64,000 nt of DNA from Hypholoma sublateritium FD-334 SS-4 (GCA_000827495.1 KN817636.1:35642-99641), one strand, 5' to 3'; positions 46,840 to 60,259 are shown, numbered from the stretch's first letter. Notes: generated by a model not told the origin, from the sequence alone. Made by a program: numbers and translations.

Positions 46840-48155
46840 CGCATGCCATAGATCTCCTTTGCAAGGGCGAGGGATGGGGATGGACATGCGGTGGAGCGGG
46901 AGCGGAGAGGGAAGGAGGTGGGGCTGGTGGACGTAGCGGCGGGTCGGGTGTGATGCGTATGTCCCAGTCTAGGGCGCAATTAATTAACGTGAATGCTCAT
47001 GAGGGGGCGCAGGGATGTTTTCACAACGCCGGCCGGCTGCGAGTTGTGTGGGAGGGTGGTGCGTTTGTACGATTGTAAGTAGAACGATACCAAGGCACGC
47101 GCAGGACTCGATCTGTACAAGGACTTTTTAGAAACATTGTTATTGTGTTATATCAGAATTCTTACTATGTTTTCGCAGAGAATCTTATTGTTTATGTAGA
47201 TATTATTGGTGACACTCACAGATTCAGAGTAAGACCGCTTGAAGACCGCATATTCGCAGCCTCTGACTCGGACCGTGGATGGCCCAAGTGGTTATCAAAA
47301 GAGGATACCGATTGGTTTCTTGCAGTGTTTGGGTATATATATGGGTCATTCACAAATAGTCCGACATCGCAGATAAATGATATAGCGTGGGTCTGGGAAG
47401 GACAAGGTCGTCGGATGGATATCCAGAGCTGATATGCGTGCGATCATGTGGGACTTTGCTCTCACACGTCGCCTGCCGTCGCCCGCCCTACGCTACTTGG
47501 AATCCGATACTGTACAGAAAGATTTGTGTGTTTGGTATTGGCAGCCGCCGTGGCGTGTTTTAGATAGGACAATCATATGGCACATAACATCTTCAGCTGT
47601 ATCACCACCGACAACTTATACAATATAGCTCATATCTTTTCTCAGTATCTTATGCAAACCGGAACCTTAAAAGTTTCCAGAGCATGCCGAGGAGTTAGCG
47701 AGTCCCGGATGATATTCGCCTATTACCCACGTCTTCTTGTGTTTCATTTCTCCTCCTTCCAATCCTTCGATGCGTCTTGTTATCTCGTAAATGAGTTGAA
47801 GATTGTGGTGGAGATATCGCTGCCCGAATTTAATCCGCTTGCTTCTTCTTGAACCCTTTTCCACATACGATCTATAGGACGCGAGAAATGTGCCGTGAAC
47901 AGTGATAGAGACCACCGTTTCGCGTTTACTGTCGTGCTCTCCCGTTGTGCGTATCCCCGGATTCAGCTACTTATTACTCATTAGCTTGAACTTGCTCGCA
48001 TTGTGGTCCGCTTTTCTGCCTAATGATCTCCCGGTGACAGTACAAAAAGTGTTACTTCATCTAAAGACATCACGAAAATTGTTACAAGCATTTTAATCCT
48101 AGATATACATTTACAGATAATATTGGTTTTATATTGGTATCCGATAAATTACCGG
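46840..48155. other. Spacer between DUF6534 gene 2 and peroxygenase 1
   Basis: Includes a G-rich stretch (46870-46950) then AT-rich DNA. A 95-codon frame at 47145-47432 starts at GTG, not ATG, and has no recognisable domain; it was not called. Confidence 0.5.
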
Positions 48156-49522
48156 TCATGTAAAGGCAGGTACCTGCGTGCACCCCAGCAACGCGATGGG
48201 ACCGAAGAAGAATTCAAGATTTGTGTTTAGCGCGTCCAAGAGCGCTCCACTTGCGGTGGGGTACAGGGAGCGCACGGTATTGTTCACAAAGTCAGTGTAG
48301 AGCTTGCAGAAATTACTAAAGTCGGCAGAATTAGGGTTGGGTGTATAGCTGTTGACCGCCCCGTTGTTACCCCCGGGGACGATGGGATGTGGCACAAACA
48401 CCTCTTGGATACCGGCGGCAATTTCGCGCAGTCCCGACGATACACCGGAGCGGAAGAAGTTTGGTGGGAAGGTGTTTGTCTGGAAAAAGCCGCGCGCGAC
48501 GGTCATGTCGAGCTGTCCGTTCGTCTGGCGCCCGTCGATGAAGAAGGCGACAGGGAATACAGACTCAGCGTAGGCGGTGTAGAACCGGGGCGACACGAAG
48601 CTGAACTGTGGGTTTGTGGCGATCGAATCCTGGATGCGCTGGAAGCGAAATTGCGCAGCGACGGAAAGATTGTACGATCCAGCACCGAATTTATTGCTGA
48701 ATGAGACGAGCTGCAAGTAGCGCGTATCTATTATTGAGATACGTTCTTTCCAAATCAGATGGTGTACGTACCTCATCAAATAGAGTCTCGTTGAAGCTAT
48801 GGTTATCTCCGAAAAAGGCATCCCCTATAAGCCATGTCAACATCTTCGGTACACTTGCTGATGTTGTAGATTACGTACCGCGGGTGGTGCTCGCATCGCC
48901 TTCAAAAACGGCATGAGTGTCTAGTCCGCCAACGATAGCAGGCGCTGGCGGGTCCGGTCCGGTCTCATTTGTCTTGCCTCCGATACTTAGGAGGTTTGTG
49001 ATGAGGTTGCCATCAACGAGGAAAGCAGCATATGTGACGAAGACAGCCAGATCGTTTCCCATGTTGAAACCTGCACGGACATGGTAAGCATATATATCTA
49101 TAGTATATCTGATGAGTTCATACCCTCTTGGACGGCCTCGATGATCTGTGCAGGAGTGGCAATGCCGTTCCGAGGAAGGTACTATCAAATAGAATTGATC
49201 AAACTTCGAGGCATATCCCCGCACAATGATAAGCGTGACGTACTCCGTGTGAGGCGAGGGTATTCAGTCCGGGACAGGGTCCTCGTATGTCCGTTGCTTT
49301 TGGCGCTATGAAAGGATGTGCCGGATCAAATACGAGTCTCGCGCTGGTGTCATTGAGCGGTCCCGGAGGCGGGTCTGGAATGCGCCGCTCGAGTGTCGGA
49401 ATAATGACATCTAACTCTGACCGAGAAAGGCCTGCAAGGGATCCATGAGTCGGAAACGATAGCACGGAGGTAGCCGAGAGTAGTGCAAAGACTCCAGCAA
49501 TGATGCGAAATGGGGGTGACAT
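48156..49522 (-). CDS. Unspecific (aromatic) peroxygenase, heme-thiolate, secreted (gene 1)
   Basis: Exons 49522-49244, 49181-49124, 49070-48879, 48824-48772 and 48710-48156 give 378 aa. A signal peptide is evident (hydrophobic segment about residues 6-22, IIAGVFALLSATSVLSF). The proximal heme-ligand motif is Pro-Cys-Pro with Cys83 (RGPCPGLNTLASHG). The distal Glu-Gly-Asp motif is at 169-171 (FEGDASTTRGD), followed by FFGDNHSFNETLFDE. The catalytic Arg and Glu seven residues apart occur in PRFYTAYAE. This PCP/EGD/R-E set marks the long-type peroxygenases (chloroperoxidase superfamily, as in Agrocybe aegerita enzyme), which use H2O2 to insert oxygen into aromatic and aliphatic substrates outside the cell. 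Several N-x-T/S sites fit a secreted glycoprotein. The ATG at 49522 was chosen because upstream in-frame codons are not ATG. A paralog lies 11 kb away at 60260-61621 with the same five-exon design. Confidence 0.92.
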
Positions 49523-52500
49523 TGCGAATACGGGGGTGCGGGTGCTCAAAAATGCATCTTAACCTTTTTATAGTCAGCTGGGATTATTATCCTGCGATTA
49601 TCTGGTATCAGGATGTGATTCTACCTTCGGGAACTGAGAAAGTAGATGGTCACCTCGGGCATCAGAGATCCGCACCGCCTACAATCGACATATATACATA
49701 TGGTATGGCCTCCAGGCTGTCAGATTGTTTTTAGCCCATGTTCATTGCAAGTAGTCGAATGTGCCTGATGCAAATTGTAAAATTCACGCATATCGGCGAA
49801 GCAGCAGCTTCAATCCCATGCGCTTGATCCGTATTCCATAGAGAAAGATTGCTTTTGATTGTTCGCCTGCTTTATTTATTATCTTTCATTAAGTAATGAT
49901 ATATACGGCCGCCGAGGTTCATGTGGCAGTACGACTGGTGAGCGCGAGCTACGATTATTATTATCGTGCATTTCCCGTGGACTACACACTTAGATCTTAG
50001 CAATTGGAGATTATATCACCACGGTTTTATAGAATATGAAATACGGCCAACATAAACCCATTGGATCATACTTGTCTATCCGTTTGTGAGAATACCCATA
50101 GAACATAATAGTGTCATGTGTCGTTCGCGGTCTTGAGCATGTTGCCCCATTTTTCAGCATTTAAATCTTCTGATTTACACTTGAGACTACTAGTTATCGT
50201 CAAATATACAAAGCCTACATCGCGCAACTGTAGCTCAAATCCTCTGCTTATTGGTACCTATGAGAGATTTTAGGAAAGTAGATGCCAAGTCGCAAGATCT
50301 CACGGCTGGATTCTCATGGGTTCACCTTGCTGAGTGCGGCCGGGGCCCATAACCGAGCGGGAAGAGTAATTTATAGCAACAGAAAGAGGGTATGAATTCC
50401 ACCCTCGTTCACCAATCATCTATTTAAATGCTATATGGAATGGAGGTTACACTAGATAGCCATATAGCCGAACGAGTGTGCCCTTCTACCAGGTAGCTGC
50501 ATCAGTAGTAGCTATTGGCGATAAGTATTTGAATTCCTCGGTAATGATTTTATTCGTGAGAAAAGTAAGCATAGTTTAACATATCGTTCTATCGCCTCGA
50601 TCAAGCCTCGATGCCACGATATTCGTCTGATTACACTGAGAAGACGTATGTGATCTTCTGCTCTTTATCTCCTGTAACAGACAACGCATGTCCCTCTAGA
50701 ACAACGCCACTGAGTATTAGAATGTCTAGGAGTCCGAAAGAGCAGTCTTTCGCGTATGAGACGGTGTGACTTGTTACATCAGACAAGTCATTCTTGGGAG
50801 CAGTATTTTGGAACGAAGTCCTTGCCATTCCAGATGACTATTTCACAGAGTAAAATAGACCTCCGGAAGGTATACGTATCTCTCCAAAGATATCCAAGTC
50901 TGGACTCCAGACCTCGTTAAACAATGATGATGTGGTGATCGAATCCATGAGAGGGTGATGCTCAGAATACGGATCACCCACTCATGGACTGCGCTAGTTT
51001 CCAAGTGAGAGCAACGACTCTCTGATAGAATTATATTACTTCAGACACCTACTGAGATCAGTCCCCATAATCACGCCTCTGTCGGCGCCATGCATTTTGG
51101 TTTCCGTATACGCTCACGGCGATCTTGAGCTCGACTTTTTCTGATGCATAGAGGAGAGGGAAATAATCAGATACGGCCTGCCTTGCTTTCAGCAAGTAGC
51201 GAGCCTTGAAGAAAAATTACAGGCAGTAGGATACCTTTGTGGAGATGCTCTTGAACCGGATAACGGGAACTTCAAAAAGGGTAAATATTGTCATATCGCC
51301 GCTCGACGATTTCTATAAATACGACCTCTTTCTGCGCGCCCGAGAGGTGCAGGACGCTGAACGACTGCGCACCGGCATTCAAAAATCTCATGAAATCGTT
51401 ACATATAATTAGCGTTAGGAACTGGTGTTGGGCGCTTGAGCGCGCATCACCTTCATTATCTTTGACCTATACTGTATTATAATATATGTAATTTCTAGAA
51501 AGGTGTCTATAGGATGATTGTTTCGGAAATAGAATACCATAAGAATGATTGATTATACCCGTACGATGAGGCCGCTCTCACCCAAATAGTGTGAGCATTG
51601 GTCTTCGAGTAATTTTCGCGGAAGGGGGAGAGGAAGTGCGCGTCGACGGAAGATTGACGCTCAGTCAAAGACATGCTTTTTTATATAATAGATTTTTCCA
51701 TGCTGGTGAAACAGATTAAACCGCTCTGAGATACTTCGCGCTAAAATTAAGCGCTAAATAGTCTACTGATTCGTGTCCAGTCTGACGCGAGCAATCTGGG
51801 CGCTTCATGGATGACATATGAAATGACAATGATATGCAGTACTGAGTACTCACATGGCTAATAGGATATGTGGCATGTGCTTACAGAACTCTTTACAACG
51901 CGATGGCGGTGGCCATTGAGAACATTCCCAGACGGTCGTACTACAGCGTTTGAGCTTGGTTTGAGCGCCCACTGCGAGCTTACTGCTGGGCGGGCCGTGA
52001 TTAATCGTGATACCAATTACCAAATTCTTTATCCGCGCCAAGCACCAGCAAACAAACTGCGCAACCTCGTGGCAAGCTTCCCCTTGCCTCCCATACTTAC
52101 GAACCCACCGTGTCGCAGGCTGAAGTGATATGCCTACTCGAATCCTTATCTTCTCGTTGAATAACTCGGTTCTGGATGATATGTTCTGGCTCTTCCAGAC
52201 AACGTGGATTCAATTACTTTCTCCTGGTAATAACACCCAAGCAAAATCACTTCTCTGCCGCATTCTAATGATGACACTTGCGCCGCCGCCACACTGTCCT
52301 TGTATTACCTTCAAGCCATCGTTTGACGGCAATCACAATATGGTACTAGTCCTCTAGACCTCCTATGTAACCTCTCCTAACTGATCCACACGCAGCGATA
52401 TTAATATCATATCGTCCTCACTCGGTCGCTTATGGCGCTTCTTCATCCCCTTTCGCCATCCAGTTCCAAAATAACCCACCGCCAGCCCACCATTGCACCG

Positions 52501-52676
52501 AAATGGCGCAAGGTGAATGCGTAATAATGATGGATTTCACTCCGATGGAGAAGGGAAACCTCGCGACATCTTTCATATCAATGGCGATTTCGGGATGAGG
52601 ACGAGGATATATGTACGCGAGAAGCGCTCCCCGCTGACCTGATCTTTCCACTCCCGCCATCCCCTGAAGCTATCGC
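49523..52676. other. Long intergenic region between peroxygenase 1 and the permease
   Basis: AT-rich, with no resolvable gene. Two short minus-strand frames look weakly protein-like: 50631-50828 (65 codons, ending KEQKITYVFSV) and 51272-51391 (39 codons, SFSVLHLSGAQKEVVFIEIV). They could be last exons of small genes but could not be linked to upstream exons. The region also holds the promoters of the two flanking divergent genes. Confidence 0.4.
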
Positions 52677-55181
52677 ATGATGGCTGACGCTGTTCCTCAG
52701 AAAGGATACGACGAGAAGGAGAGCGATGGCACGCGGTCCGAGGTCGAGGAGATAGATCCAGTCGATCCCAATAATCCTGGTGTGTTGACGTTTGAAGAAG
52801 GTATGTCTGCATTTCCAATGTACCTTCTATGCCTACATTGTCTTACAAGTCTCTGACGATGTACAGACACTGCTGGTGGGATGGGTCGACATCTTGGTGT
52901 CTTCAGCTGTACGATGCTTATCGTTGGCCGTATAATTGGCACCGGCATCTTCTCTACGCCTTCCTCTATCCTTTCATCCGTGGAGTCTGTGGGAGCCTCG
53001 CTGATGCTATGGGTCCTCGGCTTCCTATTGTCTCTGTCCGGGCTGTTCATATGGCTGGAGTATGGTACCATGTTTCCGAGGAGTGGCGGTGAGAAGGTGT
53101 ACTTGGAGGCGGTGTGGAAAAAACCACGGTTTCTAGCCACCGTGATATTTGCATCCAACGCTATTCTACTAGGATTCACGGCTTCAGGATGCATAGTAAG
53201 CACAGTCATTCAAGCTTGGGTTCGGAGTGGACCGTTGATATCGTTGGTTATAGGTGTTTGCAAACAAGTGCGTTTCAAACTCGCCAAAGATACCGCCACC
53301 ACAGCTGACAATCCGCTGTACATAGCATCTTGGTCTCTGCCGGACACGCCGCGGATAGATGGGTTGTTCGAGGAATTGCTCTTGGAGGTACGTTGAATTC
53401 GCTTCTTCATCATAGCAACTTCCTTTGTTGAAGCTGTTCTGCTCGCGATATTAGTCATCTTTTTCGTAACTGTACTGCATGGACTGACCCCAAGGATTGG
53501 TATTCTCTTGATGAACGTACGGGGTTGAGCACTTGGATCAAAATCACTGATGTGATTATCGCACTAGACTTTAAGCGTTTTCAAAATCATCATCCTTGTA
53601 TTCATCGTCATCACCGGTGCGTGGATTTTTGTCTCTTTTCACTGACGATCTATAACTGTCCTAGGTTGGGTCGTTCTCTCCGGAAAAACACGCGTACAAA
53701 ATCCGCACGCCAACTTTCACAACGCGTTTGCGGGTAGCTCACACAGCAGTAATGACGTACGTCCTGCCGCACTCCGGTTCAGTTCACACATCTCACTTAA
53801 ATTCCGTTTCTAGTACGCTACCGCGACATTCAAGGTGCTCAACGCATACGCCGGTTGGTCAAATATCAACTACGTACTCAACGAAGTAAAAAACCCCATC
53901 CGCACGCTTAAAATTGCCGGCCCGTTGGGACTGAGTATATGTGCTGTCCTCTATCTGGGTGCAAACGTGGCGTACTTCGCGTAAGTTATCATATCTTATC
54001 CCACAGCATGGCTGTATGCTGATATGCGAGTATACCGCAGAGCGGCAACGCAGGACGAAATCAAGCATTCCGGCGTAACAGTTGCGTCTCTGTTCTTCGG
54101 CAATGTGTTCGGGACGGAGGCCAAGAAGGCTCTATCTGCCATCGTCGCCCTGAGGTGCGTTGCTCGCCATGTGTGCAATAGGAGTAACCGCCCTAAATGT
54201 GTTGTTTGTCAGTGCGCTGGGTAATGTTATCACAGTAACATACGCCGCATCGCGTGTCAATCAAGGTAGGCGTCTATTCAGTCGTGTTCTCCTTTCCGTT
54301 CAGCAGCAATGCTCAATACCCCAAACATAGAACTCGCGAAAGAGGGCATCCCCCTGCCCTTCGGAAACAAGTTCTGGGCATCGAATTGGCCCACGGGCAA
54401 GTCGCCGTTGCCCGGGCTCATCGTACATCTCATACCATCTGTCATCGTCATCATTGCACCACCACCAGCCGTGGCGTACCCATTCATCCTGGATGTCGAA
54501 GGATATCCAGCGCAGATCATCAATTTGTTCATCGTTATCGTGCGTTATGCAATTCTCCAGGTTCACTCAACCCCGTTAAATGTGCCAATTTGTACAGGGC
54601 TTGTTCTGGCTACGGTATAAGAAGCCGGACCTTGTCAGGCCATTCAAAGGTGCGCCCATTCCGTATGCTCGCTTGCTGCTTTCCCTTCGGGCTGACAAAC
54701 ATGGGGACAATGTAGTTTGGTATCCATTCGCTGTGTTCTTCTTAGCTGCGGCTGTATTCCGTACGTCATCGCATAATATATGCATTCAGCCTCCTCACTG
54801 CTTTTCGCGTCTGACACTTCCGTTACGCAGTCATCATCGCGCCCTTCTTGCGCCCTGCAAATAAAGTCGGAGACACACCACCCTTGCCTTATTACCTGTA
54901 CGTGTCTCAACTCATGTACTGTTTGTCATCCAGAGGATCTCAAGAATGTATTTCACTTACAGATACTGTCTCGTCGGGATTGGGGTCATGCTAACTGGGG
55001 TGGTCTACTGGGCGGTCTGGCGTATCTTGCTGCCGAAGTTCTTCGGGTACACGCTTGTTCCGCGAAAGCAGGTGCTCGAAGACGGCACCGTTGTTAACGT
55101 GGTATGTGCGCCGCTAATCGGGTGGGTGTTTATGACATTTATATGTTTTGGCTGTAGTTCTCGCGGAAGAAGAACGATTAG
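52677..55181 (+). CDS. Amino-acid permease of the MUP1/LAT-like (APC) family
   Basis: Sixteen exons give 533 aa: 52677-52800, 52867-53195, 53254-53267 (14-nt micro-exon), 53326-53387, 53455-53516, 53568-53616, 53665-53756, 53814-53980, 54041-54154, 54213-54265, 54331-54539, 54598-54649, 54716-54760, 54831-54897, 54963-55101, 55158-55181. After a charged cytosolic N-terminus come many helices, starting with GVFSCTMLIVGRIIGTGIFS, the APC consensus (GxGxF-type substrate loop). Later marks are FNAFAG-like HNAFAG, GWSNINYVLNEVKNP, and VTYAASRVNQELAKEGI, as in fungal high-affinity methionine permeases and LAT transporters. The tail is KQVLEDGTVVNVFSRKKND. It imports amino acids across the plasma membrane in symport with protons; the exact substrate is inferred from the family, not visible. 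An adjacent ATG at 52680 is an equally possible start. Divergent neighbour: peroxygenase 1. Confidence 0.88.
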
Positions 55182-55584
55182 GAGGATCATCATGATGTTC
55201 TTTAGACTGCGGGGTAAATATAGATTAAAGCTATAAGTGCCTTTTTCCGCTCTAGTCACAGAACTTTCTTGCCAGTGCCAGTACAGCATGGACCGAATTT
55301 ACTACACAAATATGGGCATTGCCAGCGTCTTCCATACTCGTCATACCCATTGAAATATAATCTATTATCCCGCATTCTATTTATCACTTATTTACACGCA
55401 CGGAACCCTTGAATCCACCTTTGAAGATGGCCGAGAATTAAAAGAAGATGCCAGTTATTCTTGACGCATTCTTTCATTCCAAGATGATTCGACGCACTGA
55501 AATAGCCGACCGCGGAGTCTAAAATAACTCTGTCATAGACCTTGCGCCACATCTCACCACGTTTACTGCATTCACCCTCATCAT
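55182..55584. other. Spacer between the permease and the F-box gene
   Basis: AT-rich, with no coding signal. Both flanking genes are on the plus strand. Confidence 0.5.
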
Positions 55585-56980
55585 ATGCTTTGCTCAGAGC
55601 CGCCGCGTCTACCTACAGAGCTCATCGAGCTCATCATAGATGAAGTACCCGACTTACCGCATGCCTCAAGCTACTCCCGCATCCTCACATTCTCCGCTAT
55701 TGCCTGTGTATCTCACTTATTCCGACAATGCGCCAACAAACATCGATTCACCTCCGTGGCCTTCCAGAGACAGCCTCTCGTCACTCGTGCCCGCCTATTT
55801 CTTGATCTTCTCCAATCAAATATATGGACTGATCATGATGGCATTTCGTATCACATCAAGAACCTTTCTCTGGGCGTAGCGGTGCGCCGCGGGGAAGGAA
55901 ACGGTCTGACACTGCATCCTGCCTTGGTTGATGGGACAATGTCGAGCATTATCCGGGAAGTATTCCGAGAGAATCCTACAAGGAGGACAGTTGGAAATCA
56001 ACTCATACTATCCACACATATTCACCAAAGATTATCTGCGATCAACGCCAATGAGCTGCATGGTTTTGACTGGACCTTACTTCCCTCCGAGTTCGTCGGA
56101 GTTGTCCAGAATTTATGTCATGGCTCGAATTTAACATCCCTGCATCTTCAATGGTTCACCAACATTCCGAACAACTGGTTATCCTCTTCCGCAATAAAAC
56201 GTCTGAGGCTGGACCAGGCGCATTTTTCTGCTGAACAGCTTGTGCATGCCTCCGCGCCATTTCCCGCTCTGGAGATACTCGAGATGTGCAATTCCTGTTC
56301 ATTTATCGAATCCATGTCCCAAGCCAACAATGACTTCGACGACATGAAGATGCTGGACTATACAATCGAAAGTCCCCGCGACGCCTATGCATTTACGAAA
56401 GTTGTCAGGAAAGCACCGCGTTTGGAGACTCTGCGGCTCCACATTGGATGTAAATCTGGTGACAAAATATTACCATCTGCGTTCTTACCTAGCATCTAAT
56501 CCCTTCCTTCTAGCCTCAGCGATTCCCGTGGGATTCATCAACCGAAACACGTTACCCACGTTGACAAGTCTGACCATGACCTTCAGCTTTTACCATACCC
56601 CATACCGCAGAGAACAACGTCCCATATCGGAGCATGCGATCGACATTCTGAAGGGCGACTTTCCACCGCTAAACCACCTGCACATTGTATTCGAGAACGA
56701 CCGCACGTATACTCCACAAACCGCGAGCAACAGTGTCACCCATTGCCTTCAGCTGCTTGACCCATCCGCCATGGGCACTCTTGTCGCAATGTCTGCTCCC
56801 AACCCATTAACAAATCTCACTGTGCAACTGAATGTTCTGTTGAGGATGGCTCAGGCAGACGAGTTTGCGCCAGGAATATTCGAGGAAGAGGGAGCCACAC
56901 GGTTGCACCAATTCTTTTCAGTGACCGAAGCGCTGCAGCGAACACGGTTCCAAACATTGGTGGCCGTCAAGGAGTATTAG
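55585..56980 (+). CDS. F-box protein
   Basis: Two exons (55585-56449 and 56514-56980) join in frame to 443 aa. The N-terminus LPTELIELIIDEVPDL followed by LTFSAIACVSHLFRQCANKHRFTSVAF is the F-box motif (about residues 10-55). It is the docking site for Skp1 in SCF ubiquitin ligases, which select proteins for degradation. The rest has irregular leucine-rich-like repeats (NLTSLHLQWFTNIPNNWL, SSAIKRLRLDQAHF) typical of the large Agaricomycete F-box families. Substrate unknown. A shorter relic of a related gene follows at 57522-58200. Confidence 0.85.
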
Positions 56981-57521
56981 TCGACCGTTATCCTAACTAT
57001 CGTACCATCATGTCTGATGGATATAAATTCAAGATTGCAAGATTATACAATAGATTCGTGGTTTGATAATAGCATGAATGCTATTGTTTGATTCGTCTTT
57101 TAGAAAAAAAACTCGCTTCATAAAAGGTGAGTTTCAAAGCCACTCTCTCTAGGTATAGTAACGCCTTGCGTACAGGTAGTACACGCGTAATCCTGAAAAT
57201 GCGCGTACATGCTCGTCGGTATTTCGAACGACCGGAAATGGCGCGTCCTCTTACCGTATGTCATCGACTCGTCGGGTGCAATTGAAATGCGTTTGGCTCC
57301 CTGACGTGCTTCTTTGTCTAAACGAGTTGTCTCACAGTCTGAATCTGCCACACATAATTGTATTATAGACTGAATGCGAGTTATCTAAAAAAAAGCGCGC
57401 TGTTCTCGATACTGGGCCTCCATCGCGGCAGAAGGAACATTGCACTGAGAATTTCTGCTATATATACCTAGATTGTATTTTACTTTCCATGCACGCCACT
57501 CGTCATTGCCTTCAATTCTCC
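56981..57521. other. Spacer between the F-box gene and its relic
   Basis: AT-rich, no gene recognised. A 77-codon minus-strand frame at 57118-57351 carries no recognisable domain. Confidence 0.4.
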
Positions 57522-58200
57522 ATGTCCCATTTGCCCCCACCTCGTCTGCCAGCCAAGATTATCCACTCTATAATAGACGATTCAGCCACCCTGAATGTCA
57601 ATCCGCATATCTCCAGCACCCCGCTTTGTCAAGCATATCTCTAGCTTCCCGTCTATTTCGGCACTGCGCTAACACACGCAGAGTTAACTTTATAGCCCAT
57701 CGTGTTTACGAATTCCTGGGTCTGCTCTTATCTCCGAGTTGGAGCGATGTAGCAAGGCTTCGAGGACGATTGTCCTCTCACTTGGTATTGGAAGTATCCG
57801 ATGCTGGAGGGCGGGTCCATGCCATATTTCAAAGAAGTATGCCAAGAGTGCTGGATCAGTATTGCCTTGTGCTGGAAAAACATCGGTCGCTGCGGTTCTT
57901 CCCCACCCTTTCCGTAGATCTCAGCCGTCGATAAGTCGAGAACTCACAACTTGAATATATTGCGTCCCAATCGCCCTCCAATTTGCGACCACCATTTCGC
58001 CGCGCGATGCGAGTATCGATCAACTCATCAAAGAAATCGAACCTGAAGTTCTTGACGCGCTGCTCGAGGAGCCCCTACGGGAGACCCCCTTCCGCCTCGC
58101 TATCGAACTGAAGGTCCAGTTGAGACTTAGTCGAGACAATGCTTTTGACGTGGGGATGTTCATGTCTGTGAGCTCCATACGCCCACGAGATTCACAATAG
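57522..58200 (+). pseudogene. F-box gene relic
   Basis: It starts with an F-box-like N-terminus (MSHLPPPRLPAKIIHSIIDD) that stops after about 45 codons. The conserved continuation LASRLFRHCANTRRVNFIAHR, aligned with VSHLFRQCANKHRFTSVAF of the gene upstream, appears in another frame. A further frame, ending at a TAG at 58200, reads IDQLIKEIEPEVLDALLEEPL and could be a remnant of the C-terminal exon. The frame breaks and short length argue for a pseudogene of a tandem duplicate. Confidence 0.6.
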
Positions 58201-60259
58201 CCCTCTTGGATGCGCAAGTGGTAATTTCAGTGAGCGGTGTGAAGTTATAGTAAATCCATGATAGTATGTCACCATCAGTCTTCCTCAGTCCGCGCCATAT
58301 GGGTATTACTGATGCCGTATTACTGGAGAATGTCGGCAGAGAAAAAGAGGGGCGAACCACGACATGCCGCTTCCCAATGACGCTGCTCACTCCTAGCGAT
58401 GAATCTCCGTTATTCACGTAGCCTTTCCACAGCGCATTGCAGCCCATAACGGGTAGCTGCGTTCCGCGTACTCCACATCTTCCAGAGCTTGGGGTACAGG
58501 TGGCACCGCAAGGTACTCTGTATAGCAACTTCCTTCTGGCGGGGTGCCGAGGAACACCGGCGAGCGGCGTGTATCGCAGAGGAGCTGGCGCCCCTAGTAG
58601 GGAAGAACATACCGAAGACGGAGGTTCATTATCGACCTACGCAATAGCGCGAGAATGCGCCAGCGCATCAACGTTTGAAACCGTAGCGTAGTCGTCACTA
58701 GAATTACGCGTCGCAGTGAAACCGATAGCATAGGGGGTTTCGCAGGTTCGCGGGTGCTGCCTGACGTCGCGACACCCGGCGCGCTGGGTTCGCATACGGG
58801 AGCGAGTGTTAAGCGTGATCGCCAACCGTGATTTATCAAGAGCAGATACGTCCAATACAGTGCCACCGCTCGGCGCTTAGGAAGGAGCCTCCGCAGACAA
58901 AAGCAGATCCAGAAGCCATGTTTACAAGATGAGGCGATGGTCTCGCTTGCGCTGACGGTAGAATCGCCGGCGTTTTTATAGCGTTCTTTCAACTTCAAGT
59001 GTCCGTCTGCGTCGCTCAGCGGGGAGAATGAGCTTCGTTGCGCCTGCGCCGGGATCGGACGCCGGGGTCGTGTATAACTTGGTGTGCAACGCCCAAGGGG
59101 TCATCCGGGGAGCGCTGAATACGGACACGAGATACGATGAGCGGACTCTTGGAGCCTCGCAATGAGAATGGCGCGGTGTGACTGAAACAGAGGAGTCAGC
59201 GTATACAAAATGAAAAGGGTGAGAAGGTGTAAGACTAAGTGAGGAGCGAGAAGAGATCTACGGCTAAAATGGCGGGAAAACGATAAGAACTTGCAAACAT
59301 ACCTTCGGCGGCCTCTAGTCCGTGATATACCCCCTGTACATGCACGAGCGATATCCTGCTTGACGCGGGACGTGCTTACTCGGCCCGAAGGACGCAATAC
59401 CATCGGCGATTCAGCGTCAAGGTGCGTTCCTGCATTGTGAAGTGTGCTTAGGACGGTTTAAAACTTTCATAGAGAAGAACGATACGCGTACGACCACGAG
59501 TGCAGCTTGGTGCGGACGTAAGCCTCCTTGGTGGCAGCGCAAAGGATTAGACAAGGGCGGCTATAATGGTCTGGAGATGGGTGCCAGACGGCGCAGGTCT
59601 GACGCTGCAGCCCAAGTCTGCTTTCGAGATCCGCGTTTTCTCCGAGGCCTTGAGGAGCAATAACAGGTACCATCGACGTGTCAGCGGCTGCAAGGATAGA
59701 GGTCGAGAGGTCCGGCGGTGCTCGGAGGCTCGGGGATTGTGTGGAGTTGTGTGTTGGGTCATTTCGGGGCAGTGTCGTGGCGAGTGTCGTGGCGAGTGCT
59801 TGCGGGAATTCGTGTTCGAGGCGCGCAACGAACCTGACACGACACGCGACGCGTGTCGTCCGAACTTAATTTGAACGCCAGTTTCATACTCAGCCGGCAT
59901 TGGCCGATCGTCGTTGGCTCTCAAGATCAACTCAAAAATCTCAACCGTCGCGCCCAAACTCAACCAGAACTACTAATTTTTCGTGGGGACTCGTTGAACG
60001 TACTTCATAATGTTACTTCATAAATTAAACTGAGTATCGCAAGACATCTGATGGTACTGGGACGCTGTATCCGGAAACAGCGAGCTCCGTTAACTTTAGG
60101 CTCTCTACGAGGCATGGGATAACATGAATATATAAGTATATCGAGAGCGGCAAATAATTACAAAAATACTACAAATACGACATCCCAGTGATGGAGTATC
60201 AAGTCGTGTAAAAATCAAGATCGTCAGAAGGAAATACAAAATTGCACCGCCCCCGTTAG
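58201..60259. other. Spacer downstream of peroxygenase 2
   Basis: Contains several moderate open frames on the minus strand (58594-58998, 59101-59403). One lacks an ATG start and neither shows a domain or clear splice structure, so neither is called. Near 59770 there is a short GTCGTGGCGAGT direct repeat. Confidence 0.4.

Noticed and set aside
47145..47432. 95-codon frame downstream of DUF6534 gene 2
   Set aside because: It begins with GTG, which is not a usual fungal start; there is no domain and no splice support.
49523..49549. Upstream extension of peroxygenase 1 (MSTRTPVFA...)
   Set aside because: The first codon is TTG. The ATG at 49522 directly precedes a good signal peptide.
58594..59403. 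Minus-strand frames of about 100-135 codons
   Set aside because: One starts at TTG and neither has recognisable motifs. They could be exons of an unlinked gene, but nothing supports a model.
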